DNA from: Paenibacillus thiaminolyticus
GTDB lineage: Bacteria; Bacillota; Bacilli; Paenibacillales; Paenibacillaceae
Direction: 5' to 3'
NCBI RefSeq assembly: GCF_007066085.1
Contig: NZ_CP041405.1
Span: forward strand, 3,259,001-3,323,000
Length of the DNA stretch: 64,000 nucleotides
Part shown: in pieces, positions 41,532 through 50,325 of the stretch
How the letters are laid out: each line of letters begins with the position of its first letter
Numbering within the stretch: the first letter of the stretch is position 1
Made by a program: the position numbers and the translations under genes
Notes under the pieces: model-generated
What the model was told of the DNA's origin: nothing
The model's input: the letters and a program-made list of their open reading frames with translations, nothing else
Databases searched by the model: none

Positions 41532-42740
41532 TTATTTCTTCTCATGCAGCTTGCGGACGATATGTTGCGCAGGCGTCATCGCTTCGCGCTTCAATGCTTC
41601 AATCGCGTTCCGATGGTCCTCCCGCCAGTCGTCTGCACCATCCAGCAGCTTCACCAGTTCATCAGCCGCAGCCTCGCTGTCGAGACTGTCCGTCGAACCG
41701 GCCGCCGTCATGCCAAGCCGGTGGAGGAACTGGTCAATCTTCGGATCATAGGATATGCCAACCATCGGAACCTCCTGAGAAGCGGCATAGATGAGCGAAT
41801 GCAGGCGCATGCCGACGAGCGCGCGGCAGCGGCTGACCTCGTACAGCATCGCCTGCGGATGCTCCTGAGCGGGGCACAGGCTCATCACCGAGCCGCCGCC
41901 CCCCGCCTCTTCACCTTGGGCGGAATCCGCATCCCCGTTCCAGGCAGGAACCTCTTCCCGCAGCAGGTCCATGACATACTGCGACGCTTCCGTATCGGCC
42001 TCCCCGTGGAACGGGAGCATGCGCAGATGCACAGCCCGCTGGCGGGCCGCCTGCTCCAGCAGCCCCGCTATCGCCCGCATATCCGAGCGATCTTCCTTCC
42101 AGAAGCGGAGCGATACGCCCACGATCGGACGGCCGGCCGTATCGAAGCCCTGCCCGTCCCCTTCCGCATGCGGTCCGTTCTCCCTCATGGCTCCCCGGCC
42201 TTGTGGAAGCTCCAGCCCCATGACCGGGTCGGGAACGACATCGATGCGTTCCCGCCCCACGCCCATGCAGGCCAGCAACTCCGCCGACTCCGCATCGCGG
42301 ACGGACAGATAAGCCGACTTGTTGAACACGCGGCGGATATAAGGGTAGAAGGCCTGTCTTCCGACCGGCCCCACCCCTTGCGCGTAAATGAAGGTCGGCT
42401 TGCGGAACCACTGGGCCAGCTTCAATACCGCCAAATAATACGGTATCGTCTTCCAGCTTGTCGCATCCTGCAGCAGACTGCCGCCGCCGCTGATCAGGCC
42501 GTCGCATTCGCGGATCGCGCCGAGCAGCTCGACGGGCTTCATCCGATGCGCGGCTTGCACCCCGTACAGCCTGGAGGTCGCCACCGGATCGCCCGATAGC
42601 ACAATCGGTTGAATCCGGAGGCCCTCCTCCTGGCCCGCCCGCTCCAGCGCGGTCAGAATCGAGAGCAGCACGGCCTCATCCCCGCTGTTGCCGAATCCGT
42701 AATAGCCGGACAGCGCTATGCTTCGAACTTCGGCCGCCAT
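41532..42740 (-). CDS. csaB: Polysaccharide pyruvyl transferase CsaB
   Basis: CsaB adds a pyruvate ketal to the secondary cell-wall polymer, creating the ligand that SLH domains recognise. The 402-aa protein begins with the family signature IALSGYYGFGNSGDEAVLLS and continues with CDGLISGGGSLLQDATSW, FIYAQGVGPVGRQAFYP and a C-terminal half with MRLHSLIYAASQEVPMVGIS. Start 42740 was chosen over a start four codons earlier; it overlaps the upstream DUF5693 gene by 25 nt. Four SLH proteins in this window are its likely beneficiaries. Confidence 0.95.
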   Translation of the reverse strand: MAAEVRSIALSGYYGFGNSGDEAVLLSILTALERAGQEEGLRIQPIVLSGDPVATSRLYGVQAAHRMKPVELLGAIRECDGLISGGGSLLQDATSWKTIPYYLAVLKLAQWFRKPTFIYAQGVGPVGRQAFYPYIRRVFNKSAYLSVRDAESAELLACMGVGRERIDVVPDPVMGLELPQGRGAMRENGPHAEGDGQGFDTAGRPIVGVSLRFWKEDRSDMRAIAGLLEQAARQRAVHLRMLPFHGEADTEASQYVMDLLREEVPAWNGDADSAQGEEAGGGGSVMSLCPAQEHPQAMLYEVSRCRALVGMRLHSLIYAASQEVPMVGISYDPKIDQFLHRLGMTAAGSTDSLDSEAAADELVKLLDGADDWREDHRNAIEALKREAMTPAQHIVRKLHEKK

Positions 42741-44716
42741 GACTCCCAACACCTTTCAATGATAGTCCAGATCAGCACGAAGATAAGGGCGACCACGATG
42801 CCAAGCCCGATGCCCAACACCGTGCGAATCAGCGAAATCATGACCGGAGTATGGATGTGGGCGAACGTATCCACCATGGACAGCTGGCCAATGGAGCCGA
42901 TGATGAACAGATAGACGCCGAAGCGGTAGCGATACGCAATGAAGGCGCCCGCAATCAGCAGCGGATGGGCCATCAGGAACTCCTTATTGCGCGGACGGAC
43001 GCCAATCGTATTTTCGAGCAGGGCCCGGAAGGTCGCTTCTCCCGGAAGCAGCGTTCCGGCATTGCCAGTGCGGGACAGATAGAACAGCCCAACCCCACCG
43101 ACGATACCCAAAGCCACGACCCACAGTACGGTAATCGGCGTGAACAGCCAACGTTTGCCTTCCTTAAACACCGATTCGCCCCGATACAGGAACACATACA
43201 GCGCAGTCAGCACAATCGGCACGAAATGCAGCAGGCTGACGCCGCGGAACTGCTCCAGCACCAAGCTGTACGTAATGTTGTTCAACATCGCAATCACGAA
43301 CGGAACCGCCATCAGCGACAACACCGTTGTACGAAGGAACAATGCGAGCGCTTTGGCCAACCGGGCTCCCCCCGCGGTAATCGTCGGGCTCATATCAACC
43401 CGCCGGACAGCAAGCACCATCGCAATCGTCGGCGCGCTGATGGCGACTCCCAGGGCGAGCGCCTGCTCCAGCAGATTCGGCTTCAGTACGAACAAGCCTG
43501 CGCTGCCGATCAAGCCGATAAGGAAGGCTGGCAGCATCACATAAGGAACGAAGAACGAGATCATCAGCGCGATCAGCGCGACTCCGCCGATAAGAACCAG
43601 CAGCTTCGCGTAACGCTGCCATGGCGCGTCGACGACATGGAACGCTTCCGCCTGCCCCAACGTATATCCATTGGCTTCAATCGAAGCAATGGCATGGCCC
43701 GGTTCCTTCAAGCTGTGAACCATATTGTCAATCGAATTGACGATTTCCGCTTTGGTGAAGTCTTTCTTCACCCCGATATTGAAATAAATCATCCGAATAT
43801 TGCGGTCCTTGGTCGCGAGAGACAAGCGATCACCCAGCACATCCGGCTCATTGAACGCTTCCTGATCGGTAATGGAATGCAGGCGGATGGCATTATAGTC
43901 TGTCAAATACGCCAGCCTCTTCATTCCTTTTTGCTCCACCTTCAATCCTTCGATGGCGGCAATCGCGATATCATATTTTTTCAACAAATCAGCAAATGCA
44001 GTCAGGCTATTCATTTCCAGATCATCATTGAACCCCTTGACCGACTCGCCGTCGAAAATAATGGTCTTTACGCCGATATCGTGATAGCTCTTCAGCAGCG
44101 CATCCACCTGCTCCTGATTGTACGGGAGCGCGTCAGACAGCCGCGGCACAATGTGGAAGCCTTTGGCGAGCAGCTGCTCAACCGCAATCGGATCCTGCGG
44201 CAGCGGCTTCATGGACGCGCTCTCTACAGGCGCCTCGATAATAAGGCCATTTCTCCCGCTCCACAAGCGCACATTTATATCGAGACCGAGGAATGTTTTC
44301 TCGATCATCGGGGACAGCTGCTCCGCATACTCCGGACTCGTGAAGAGCAGATATGTATAATTTTCATTAAGAGGCGGCGTCTTCTGATCAAGCAAAGCCG
44401 CATCCTGAGAGTTATACAGCAGGACGCGGTTGGCATTGCGAAGCTCGGCCAACGAACTCTCGAACATGGCCATCGATACGACGCCGGCTTCCTTCAACCG
44501 ATCAAGCTGTTCATTCATATAATTCGCCGGCTGAGGCGCGTAAGCGGCAGCCTCCACCAGGTTGCGATAATTCACGATCAATTCAACTTGATTCGATGAT
44601 TGCTCCGTCTGAACCCGCTGGACAGCAACCGGTATGGCAGCCACCAATCCGACGATGACAAGCAGCCACAGCCACTTTTTCATGCGGCGGTTCCATCTTT
44701 CCAACTGTTGAAACAC
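42716..44716 (-). CDS. DUF5693 family multi-spanning membrane protein
   Basis: The 666-aa protein has an N-terminal membrane segment (about residues 14-32, WLWLLVIVGLVAAIPVAV), an extracytoplasmic domain of about 330 residues, and about eight membrane helices in the C-terminal half (for example LLVLIGGVALIALMISFF, LALGVAISAPTIAMVLAVRR). DUF5693 proteins commonly neighbour csaB. The role is unproven; handling or export of the pyruvylated wall polymer is a reasonable inference from the overlap with csaB. No catalytic motif is evident. Confidence 0.85.
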   Translation of the reverse strand: MFQQLERWNRRMKKWLWLLVIVGLVAAIPVAVQRVQTEQSSNQVELIVNYRNLVEAAAYAPQPANYMNEQLDRLKEAGVVSMAMFESSLAELRNANRVLLYNSQDAALLDQKTPPLNENYTYLLFTSPEYAEQLSPMIEKTFLGLDINVRLWSGRNGLIIEAPVESASMKPLPQDPIAVEQLLAKGFHIVPRLSDALPYNQEQVDALLKSYHDIGVKTIIFDGESVKGFNDDLEMNSLTAFADLLKKYDIAIAAIEGLKVEQKGMKRLAYLTDYNAIRLHSITDQEAFNEPDVLGDRLSLATKDRNIRMIYFNIGVKKDFTKAEIVNSIDNMVHSLKEPGHAIASIEANGYTLGQAEAFHVVDAPWQRYAKLLVLIGGVALIALMISFFVPYVMLPAFLIGLIGSAGLFVLKPNLLEQALALGVAISAPTIAMVLAVRRVDMSPTITAGGARLAKALALFLRTTVLSLMAVPFVIAMLNNITYSLVLEQFRGVSLLHFVPIVLTALYVFLYRGESVFKEGKRWLFTPITVLWVVALGIVGGVGLFYLSRTGNAGTLLPGEATFRALLENTIGVRPRNKEFLMAHPLLIAGAFIAYRYRFGVYLFIIGSIGQLSMVDTFAHIHTPVMISLIRTVLGIGLGIVVALIFVLIWTIIERCWESWRPKFEA

Positions 44717-44903
44717 GAAGTTCCCTCCTTAATCCAATACCGGCACGGATGTCTCATGTCGACAAAGCCCGCCCAGACCCGAGAGCATATGACCTCGTTC
44801 GACAGGAACAAGACATAACGAGTCGATCACGGATCGCTTATCGTATAGAATAACCGAACCATGCCGAATCATTGCATGAAGATCCCGATTCCGTACCTTT
44901 CTT

Positions 44904-45335
44904 CTAAGTGCGGTCCGCCAGCGCGAACATCAACTCGCCTTCCGCGACAACCTGGTCACCCACCTTTGCTACGGCTTGCCCTTTGCCGACGCTTCCTTTC
45001 AGACGAGTAATCTCGACCGACAGTGTCAGCGTATCCCCTGGCACAACCTGCCCGCGGAACCGGAAGTGATCGATGCCGGCGAAGAAGGCCAGCTTCCCCC
45101 GGTTCTGCTCCAGCTTCAGAATCGCAACGGCCCCGACCTGAGCCAACGCTTCCACAATCAAGACGCCAGGCATGACCGGATAGCCCGGAAAATGTCCGGC
45201 GAAGTGCGGCTCGTTCATCGTGACATTTTTGATGCCGACCGCCCGCTTGCCTTCTTCCAGCTCCACGATCCGATCCACCAGCAGAAACGGATAACGGTGA
45301 GGGATAATTTCTTGAATTTGCTCAATATTCAGCAT
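44904..45335 (-). CDS. fabZ: (3R)-hydroxyacyl-ACP dehydratase FabZ
   Basis: FabZ removes water from beta-hydroxyacyl-ACP in each round of fatty-acid elongation. The 143-aa protein is of usual length, with the hot-dog fold signature [20 protein letters not shown]; the catalytic His and Glu are both present. [20 protein letters not shown] and the C-terminal [14 protein letters not shown] also fit. It stands alone here, with a gap of about 190 bp to the DUF5693 gene and 280 bp to the phosphatidyltransferase gene. Confidence 0.96.
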   Translation of the reverse strand: MLNIEQIQEIIPHRYPFLLVDRIVELEEGKRAVGIKNVTMNEPHFAGHFPGYPVMPGVLIVEALAQVGAVAILKLEQNRGKLAFFAGIDHFRFRGQVVPGDTLTLSVEITRLKGSVGKGQAVAKVGDQVVAEGELMFALADRT

Positions 45336-45616
45336 GTGTACATGCTCCTTTCGATAAAATTAGGACTCGCATGAATAAAAGCGGTCCTTCCCGTCTACAC
45401 TAACATCATCCTTCATGACTGCAGGCGTGAAGGTTAAGATAGAGAGCTTCCCCAGCGGCGAGGCGCTGTTACGGGAGGCTCTTTGTATTCTCATGGGTGT
45501 GAACACGCTCTTGTCGTCTGCAGGACAGACGGGTTAATGCCGGTATCCGGCCTCTCTCTAAATGGTTACAGTTTTTCGCTGCCTTTTTGTCTCGCGAGGC
45601 ATGGGCTCACCGCCGT
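45336..45616. other. Intergenic region between fabZ and the phosphatidyltransferase gene
   Basis: I see no gene, promoter or convincing terminator in these 281 bp. Small hairpins (GCCGG-TAT-CCGGC near 45540 and GTCTGC-AGGA-CAGAC near 45520) have no T-run. Confidence 0.5.
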
Positions 45617-46132
45617 TTATGCTTCGCTCTTTCGGTTCACACGGATGACGAGAACGAGATACATGAAAGTCGTGACGAAGGAGAACAGAATGACGCCCCA
45701 TAGGATGGCATGCGCTTGCGGCCATTGAAAATAAATGAACAATATGGCGATATAATACAATACCGTCGTCAGCTTGCCCATCCAGTTGGCGGGAACCGTC
45801 CGCTTGCCTTTGAAATGCATCAGCGCCGCTCCCGCGATCATCCCCGCATCGCGCACCAGCATCGCCAGCGCCGCAGCGATAGACAGATCGCCGGCCCACA
45901 ACAATGACAGCATGACCGTCAGCATCATCAGCTTGTCCGCCAACGGATCAAGCATCATCCCTACCGAAGTCACCATATTATGCTTGCGGGCCAGATATCC
46001 ATCGAGAATATCCGTAAGCCCCGCCAACAGCCAGATTCCGAATGCGGCGAACCGCTCACCGAAGAAGAACAAAGCCAAAAAGACGGGGATAAGAACGAAT
46101 CGAACCATGGTCAGCGCATTAGGCAAATTCAA
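45617..46132 (-). CDS. CDP-alcohol phosphatidyltransferase (PgsA-like)
   Basis: The 171-aa membrane protein carries the CDP-alcohol phosphatidyltransferase signature DG-x2-AR-x8-G-x3-D-x3-D in ILDGYLARKHNMVTSVGMML followed by DPLADK. It has about five hydrophobic segments. It probably makes an anionic phospholipid precursor such as phosphatidylglycerol phosphate, but it is shorter than typical PgsA and may be a paralog, so no gene symbol is given. Downstream is an intergenic stretch, then fabZ; upstream is the terminator of the EpuA-like gene. Confidence 0.88.
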   Translation of the reverse strand: MNLPNALTMVRFVLIPVFLALFFFGERFAAFGIWLLAGLTDILDGYLARKHNMVTSVGMMLDPLADKLMMLTVMLSLLWAGDLSIAAALAMLVRDAGMIAGAALMHFKGKRTVPANWMGKLTTVLYYIAILFIYFQWPQAHAILWGVILFSFVTTFMYLVLVIRVNRKSEA

Positions 46133-46280
46133 ACGTAAGACCCCCAGTTCCCCCCATATTACAGTTCCTCCAACTCATTATACATGCCTGTTATTAAAAT
46201 GAAAACCGCACACAGCTCAAGCGCAGAACGGGCCAAATCGGCGCCGGAAGCCGACGAGAGAGAGAAAAACACATAAAAAA

Positions 46281-46296
46281 CCCCGCCAAAGCGGGG
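46281..46296 (-). terminator. Terminator after the EpuA-like gene
   Basis: CCCCGC-TTTG-GCGGGG is followed by TTTTTT on the minus strand, six nt after the EpuA-like stop codon. It probably ends the mbl-flhO-flhP-epuA transcript. Confidence 0.93.
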
Positions 46297-46302
46297 CCGA
46301 CA

Positions 46303-46701
46303 TCAGGCAAACACCAGTTGAAACAGGTGTCTCCACGTATCAAAATTGAGCGCTTCCGCTACCGTGCCCTTACCTACGACGACGTATCCGGTGATCAACC
46401 CTGCAATCAGCGTCAACACGCACGTCAGCGGAACAATAACCAGACGGACCAACCATTTGACCGAACTGCGCGACTTCTTTTTCGCGGTTCCGTTGGATTG
46501 TCCCTCTGTTTTCTCTGTATTATTACGGCGCTGCGGCTTGCGTGCGGCCGTCCGCTCCGCCGCTCCATGAGCCGGCCTCGGTGCACCCGCATTCCTTGGC
46601 TCCCGCGGAACCGTCTCCTCTCCCCGTCTGCGCGCAATGCGCTGCAGCGAGATATCCTGCTGCTCCGGCTCGTAACCCGGCAGCTTCTTCCCGTCACTCA
46701 T
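46303..46701 (-). CDS. EpuA-like small membrane protein (often labelled RNA polymerase beta-subunit family)
   Basis: The 132-aa protein has a long basic, disordered N-terminus (many Arg, Pro, Gln) and one C-terminal membrane segment with the conserved motif LVIVPLTCVLTLIAGLITGY and VVGKGTVAEALNFDTWRHLF. This matches the EpuA/PF11772 family, which databases often name DNA-directed RNA polymerase subunit beta by historical association. No polymerase function is suggested by the sequence. It follows flhP by 18 nt. Confidence 0.85.
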   Translation of the reverse strand: MSDGKKLPGYEPEQQDISLQRIARRRGEETVPREPRNAGAPRPAHGAAERTAARKPQRRNNTEKTEGQSNGTAKKKSRSSVKWLVRLVIVPLTCVLTLIAGLITGYVVVGKGTVAEALNFDTWRHLFQLVFA

Positions 46702-46719
46702 TGCTATTCACCTGCTTCA

Positions 46720-47547
46720 TTACGCACGCAGACTATTGGCCAGCCCCCACATCGCATCACCCGACATCAATGCCCGCGAAGCCAACTGATAGGCCCGCTG
46801 CGCCTGAATCAAATCCGCCATCTCGTCCACCATCGACACGTTCGATTCTTCCAGCATGCCCTGCATCACATAGACGTGGGGCGCATTCGGATCTGAACGA
46901 TCCCCGGTCAGATTCAAGGTCTCCACGATCGTGTTCCGGTCGGCTCCCTGCGGCAGCACATACAGATTGTTCTCCGTCTGCACGAGCAGCTCCGGCTTCA
47001 GCGGCCGAACCACCTTAATCTGTCCGAGCTCCTCGTCCGGCTCGCCTGTCTTCACGCCGAACACCCGGCCGGCCTCATCGATCTTCATCTCATAGCCCGC
47101 CGGAATGCGAATCTCCGTATCGTTGGTGCTCATGACGGGATGACCTTCAGCGGAAGTAAGAATCCGTTCATCCTCATCTATTATATAATGGAAAGAACCT
47201 TCGCGCATCCATGCCGTTCCGGTTGGGGTCCCTACTTCGAACAACGCGTTCCCCTGCAAGGCCACATCAGTGCTGACTCCGGTATGCTGCAGCGAGCCTT
47301 GGCTCATGTCGCGGCTCAGGTCGGTCAGCATCGAGCCGTATCCGAGCGTATATCCCATCGGGGTGACCCGCCCAGGCTGCCGGAAGTCATCATTATGCTG
47401 CTGCACGTTGGTCAGCACGTCGGCGAAGGATGCCGTCTTGCGTTTGTATCCCTTCGTATTCAAGTTCGCCACATTGTCCGCGATGATGTCCAGCTTCCGC
47501 TGAAGACCATTCATCGAGACTGCAGCCGATATCATTGTCTGATTCAT
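46720..47547 (-). CDS. flhP: Flagellar basal-body rod/hook protein FlhP
   Basis: The 275-aa protein belongs to the flagellar rod-hook family. N-terminal MISAAVSMNGLQRKLDIIAD and NVANLNTKGYKRKTASFADV carry the rod-protein signature; the middle has GVSTDVALQGNALFEV; the C-terminus MLEESNVSMVDEMADLIQAQ with RAYQLASRALMSGD is the conserved rod C-terminal helix. It is FlgG-like; the name FlhP follows its position after flhO and mbl, as in B. subtilis, where it forms the distal rod. Confidence 0.92.
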   Translation of the reverse strand: MNQTMISAAVSMNGLQRKLDIIADNVANLNTKGYKRKTASFADVLTNVQQHNDDFRQPGRVTPMGYTLGYGSMLTDLSRDMSQGSLQHTGVSTDVALQGNALFEVGTPTGTAWMREGSFHYIIDEDERILTSAEGHPVMSTNDTEIRIPAGYEMKIDEAGRVFGVKTGEPDEELGQIKVVRPLKPELLVQTENNLYVLPQGADRNTIVETLNLTGDRSDPNAPHVYVMQGMLEESNVSMVDEMADLIQAQRAYQLASRALMSGDAMWGLANSLRA

Positions 47548-47568
47548 GTCGTTCCTCCCGCCCTGGCG

Positions 47569-48435
47569 TTAGACTCGGCCCACTTCATTGACCGTCTTGT
47601 CCAGCGTTCTGTCATAGAACTGCACAACCTTCTGATTCGCTTCATAGGCACGGTATGCCGTCATCATATCCACCATCGATTGTGCCGGATCCACGTTGGA
47701 ACGCTCCAGCACGCCTTGGCGTATCTCCACGGCATCGCCTGCCGCCACCGGGGTAGACTGGGCGGCGCCTTCCTGCAGCCGGAAGCGGCCATTGCCGGCC
47801 CGAAGCAGATCATTCGGATTGTCGATGCGGCTTATAAGCAGATCTCCGCCTGCGATCGCCGTGCGGGTCCGGATATCGAATAATTGTCCTTCGCCGTTCA
47901 CCTGGATGAACTCCAGAGCTTGTTCATTCTCCAGGACGATCGGCGCATTATTGCGGTTGAGCACCAATGAACCATCTGACGTGACCAGTTCATTTTGCGC
48001 ATTCATATGAAAACGGCCGTCACGGGTGTACATGATCTCATCCCCGGCCTGCACCGTGAAAAAAGCTTCCGGCTGGAATACAGGATTGCCGTTCGCATCC
48101 TGGCCCTTGCCCGTCGCATCGAAGGTAACGCCTGGCACCTGGATATCGGAGAGCAGCGCGAAGTCGCCCGGTTGCTTCGTCTCCAGCAGATCGCCCTGCA
48201 TAAAGATCAAGCGGCTCTCTTCCGCGAAGACGCCCGTGTTCAGCCGGCCGATCGTCTGCCCTTGGGCCGGATCGTTGCCCCTTAAGGTCAGCAGCATCTC
48301 AGGAAAGGATCGGCTTACTTCATTAACCGCCTTATACCCTGGTGTCTGCAGGTTAGCCACGTTATTCGTCACTGTGTCATGCCGGCGCTGCTGGGTAACC
48401 AGACCCGATGCAGCGGTGTATAATCCTCTAATCAT
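47569..48435 (-). CDS. flhO: Flagellar basal-body rod protein FlhO
   Basis: The 288-aa protein has the rod signature MIRGLYTAASGLVTQQRRHD with NNVANLQTPGYKA, and the C-terminal VLERSNVDPAQSMVDMMTAY with RAYEANQKVVQF. It is paired with flhP 21 nt away, and in B. subtilis the two form the distal rod. The start at 48435 follows GGGAGGAG; the longer in-frame start is rejected. A SigD-type promoter overlaps the end of mbl just upstream, so rod expression may be under flagellar control rather than only read-through from mbl. Confidence 0.93.
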   Translation of the reverse strand: MIRGLYTAASGLVTQQRRHDTVTNNVANLQTPGYKAVNEVSRSFPEMLLTLRGNDPAQGQTIGRLNTGVFAEESRLIFMQGDLLETKQPGDFALLSDIQVPGVTFDATGKGQDANGNPVFQPEAFFTVQAGDEIMYTRDGRFHMNAQNELVTSDGSLVLNRNNAPIVLENEQALEFIQVNGEGQLFDIRTRTAIAGGDLLISRIDNPNDLLRAGNGRFRLQEGAAQSTPVAAGDAVEIRQGVLERSNVDPAQSMVDMMTAYRAYEANQKVVQFYDRTLDKTVNEVGRV

Positions 48436-48472
48436 GGAAGCTCCTCCCGTAACTGTAGACAATATACCTTGT

Positions 48473-48499
48473 ATATCGGATTATAGGAACCGTTTCTTA
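48473..48499 (-). promoter_or_regulatory. SigD-type promoter of flhO
   Basis: TAAG (48499-48496), a 15-nt spacer and TCCGATAT (48480-48473) fit the SigD consensus TAAA-N15-GCCGATAT with two mismatches. The -35 lies within the last codons of mbl. Confidence 0.6.
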
Positions 48500-49488
48500 A
48501 TGACTTTATCCAAATTATCGAGCATCATGCCCGTTCCCTTGACGACGCAATGCATCGGATCTTCTGCGATCAGCACCGGAACCTTCAGCTCTTCGGCCAA
48601 CAGCTCGTCCAATCCGTCCATCAGCGCGCCTCCCCCGGTCAGTATCACGCCGCGATCGATAATATCCGCCGACAATTCCGGCGGTGTCCGTTCCAATACC
48701 GATTTGGCGGCTGCCACAATGGAGGAGATCGGATCCCACAAGGCTTCACGCACTTCATTCGACGTAATCGTCACCGTATAGGGCAGGCCGGATACCATGT
48801 CTCGGCCCCGGATATCCATCTCGCGCTCATTGCCGGATCCCGACGGGCGAACCGTACCGATGTTGACCTTAATATCTTCGGACGTGCGCTCCCCGATCAG
48901 CAGCTTGTACTTCTGCTTGATATAGCGCATAATCGCGTCATCGAACTTGTCCCCCGCGACTTTAATAGAAGAGGCGGTCACGACATCCCCCATGGACAAC
49001 ACGGCCACGTCGGTCGTTCCGCCACCGATGTCGACGACCATATTGCCGCTCGGCTGGAATATATCCATGCCTGCGCCAATCGCCGCCGCCTTCGGCTCCT
49101 CTTCCAAAAATACTTCCTTCGCGCCGCTCCGCTCGGCCGCTTCCCGGATCGCTTTCTGCTCAACCGAGGTAATGTTCGTCGGGGCGCAAATCAGAATCCG
49201 TGGATGCGAGTACCATTTGCGGCCGCCGACGCGTGAGATGAAATGCTTCAGCATCGTTTCCGTAATTTCAAAATCGGCAATAACGCCGTCCTTTAAGGGA
49301 CGGATCGGCACAATATTGCCCGGAGTCCGTCCAACCATTCTTCTCGCTTCTTCCCCAACGGCTAGCACCCGCTTGGCATCGCTCTCAATCGCCACGACGG
49401 CCGGCTCGTCGAGCACAACCCCCTTCCCCTTGACATGGATCAGAACGTTCGCCGTCCCTAAGTCGATTCCGATATCCTTGCTTAGCAT
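48481..49488 (-). CDS. mbl: MreB-like cell-shape protein Mbl
   Basis: Mbl is an actin-like protein that moves with the elongation machinery and guides lateral wall synthesis. The 335-aa product begins MLSKDIGIDLGTANVLIHVK and has the actin-family phosphate loops (IDLGTANV; NMVVDIGGGTTDVAVLSMGD) and ATP-binding C-terminal GVILTGGGALMDGLDELL. The start at 49488 fits the family and follows GGAGG at 11 nt; an upstream in-frame start would add eight residues. The name Mbl rather than MreB rests on the neighbours spoIIID, flhO and flhP, as in B. subtilis. Confidence 0.95.
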   Translation of the reverse strand: MLSKDIGIDLGTANVLIHVKGKGVVLDEPAVVAIESDAKRVLAVGEEARRMVGRTPGNIVPIRPLKDGVIADFEITETMLKHFISRVGGRKWYSHPRILICAPTNITSVEQKAIREAAERSGAKEVFLEEEPKAAAIGAGMDIFQPSGNMVVDIGGGTTDVAVLSMGDVVTASSIKVAGDKFDDAIMRYIKQKYKLLIGERTSEDIKVNIGTVRPSGSGNEREMDIRGRDMVSGLPYTVTITSNEVREALWDPISSIVAAAKSVLERTPPELSADIIDRGVILTGGGALMDGLDELLAEELKVPVLIAEDPMHCVVKGTGMMLDNLDKVIKKRFL

Positions 49489-49689
49489 AAGTTCAAGAGC
49501 CTCCACATTCATTTTTCAACTGATTTTCGATGAAATCCGACCGATTCCTGCATAATATTTACTCATCGTTTACCATATCATACTAAGAGCGCTGGATTCA
49601 ATGAAAGAATGAAGGAGGATCTGTCTTATTCGGAACAAAGCCAGGAGGCGATACGATCCGGCGGCGATTCGCATGTTCGGAACTGCCGG

Positions 49690-49977
49690 TCAGGACTTCC
49701 CTGCCGTCATCACTTCACGTTTTTTTGAGCTCGATTTCTTGTATTTGATCTTGGTCGCTTCCCCTCCCCGAAGATGGCGCACAGATTTATGGTACTCGAG
49801 AATGTGCTTCACCTGGTCCGCCAAATCGGGATTAATCTCGGGCAGCCGTTCGGTCAGATCTTTGTGTACCGTGCTCTTGGATACGCCGAACTCTTTGGCG
49901 ATAGTGCGAACCGTATGCTTGGTCTCGACGATGCAGCGGCCGATTTTTATGGTCCGTTCCTTGATGTAATCGTGCAC
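49690..49977 (-). CDS. spoIIID: Mother-cell transcription factor SpoIIID
   Basis: SpoIIID is a small HTH protein that reshapes SigE-dependent transcription in the mother cell and helps switch on sigK. The 95-aa protein has the HTH TVRTIAKEFGVSKSTVHKDL at about residues 20-40 and a basic C-terminus (KIKYKKSSSKKREV). The start is GTG at 49977, behind GAGGGAGG; the longer open frame upstream runs through the promoter and is rejected. A SigE-type promoter lies 35-62 nt upstream. mbl follows downstream, as in B. subtilis. Confidence 0.96.
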   Translation of the reverse strand: MHDYIKERTIKIGRCIVETKHTVRTIAKEFGVSKSTVHKDLTERLPEINPDLADQVKHILEYHKSVRHLRGGEATKIKYKKSSSKKREVMTAGKS

Positions 49978-50011
49978 GTTCCCGCCTCCCTCTACTCGGT
50001 TTAATTGGTAC

Positions 50012-50039
50012 ATTATATGAGTGGGCCGCACACTTATGC
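50012..50039 (-). promoter_or_regulatory. SigE-type promoter of spoIIID
   Basis: GCATAAG (50039-50033), a 13-nt spacer and CATATAAT (50019-50012) agree well with SigE consensus (-35 with central ATA, -10 CATACAAT). SpoIIID is a known SigE-regulon member. Confidence 0.7.
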
Positions 50040-50276
50040 GTTGTTGGACCGCCTGACAAGCCTGGCTTAACCGATAAATTTGACAAGACGGGGAGGAGAG
50101 CCCCGGGAGACGGGGGTGGAACCTCAACACTTGTCCTGTCCAAAAATGGCGTTGCCATGCGGAAAAATTCGGAGCCGAATACCGTACGGAAGCGATCTCC
50201 GGAGGGCTGTCCACCGAAATAGAACCATCTGAAAAAAATTTAATCCAGGCTGTCCCGCTCCATCCCCTGGAACGGC

Positions 50277-50308
50277 AAGAGGCGGAAGCATGTTCGCTTC
50301 CGCCTCTT
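50277..50308 (-). terminator. Terminator of spoIIQ
   Basis: AAGAGGCGGAAGC and GCTTCCGCCTCTT form a 13-bp perfect stem with a 6-nt loop starting 17 nt after the spoIIQ stop. The downstream T-run is poor, but the stem is very stable. Confidence 0.75.
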
Positions 50309-50325
50309 CCGGAGAATGGAGAAGA

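Noticed and set aside
42851..44599. 582-codon plus-strand frame opposite the DUF5693 gene
   Set aside because: Gln/His/Arg-rich with no membrane or domain pattern; the minus strand encodes a coherent membrane protein.
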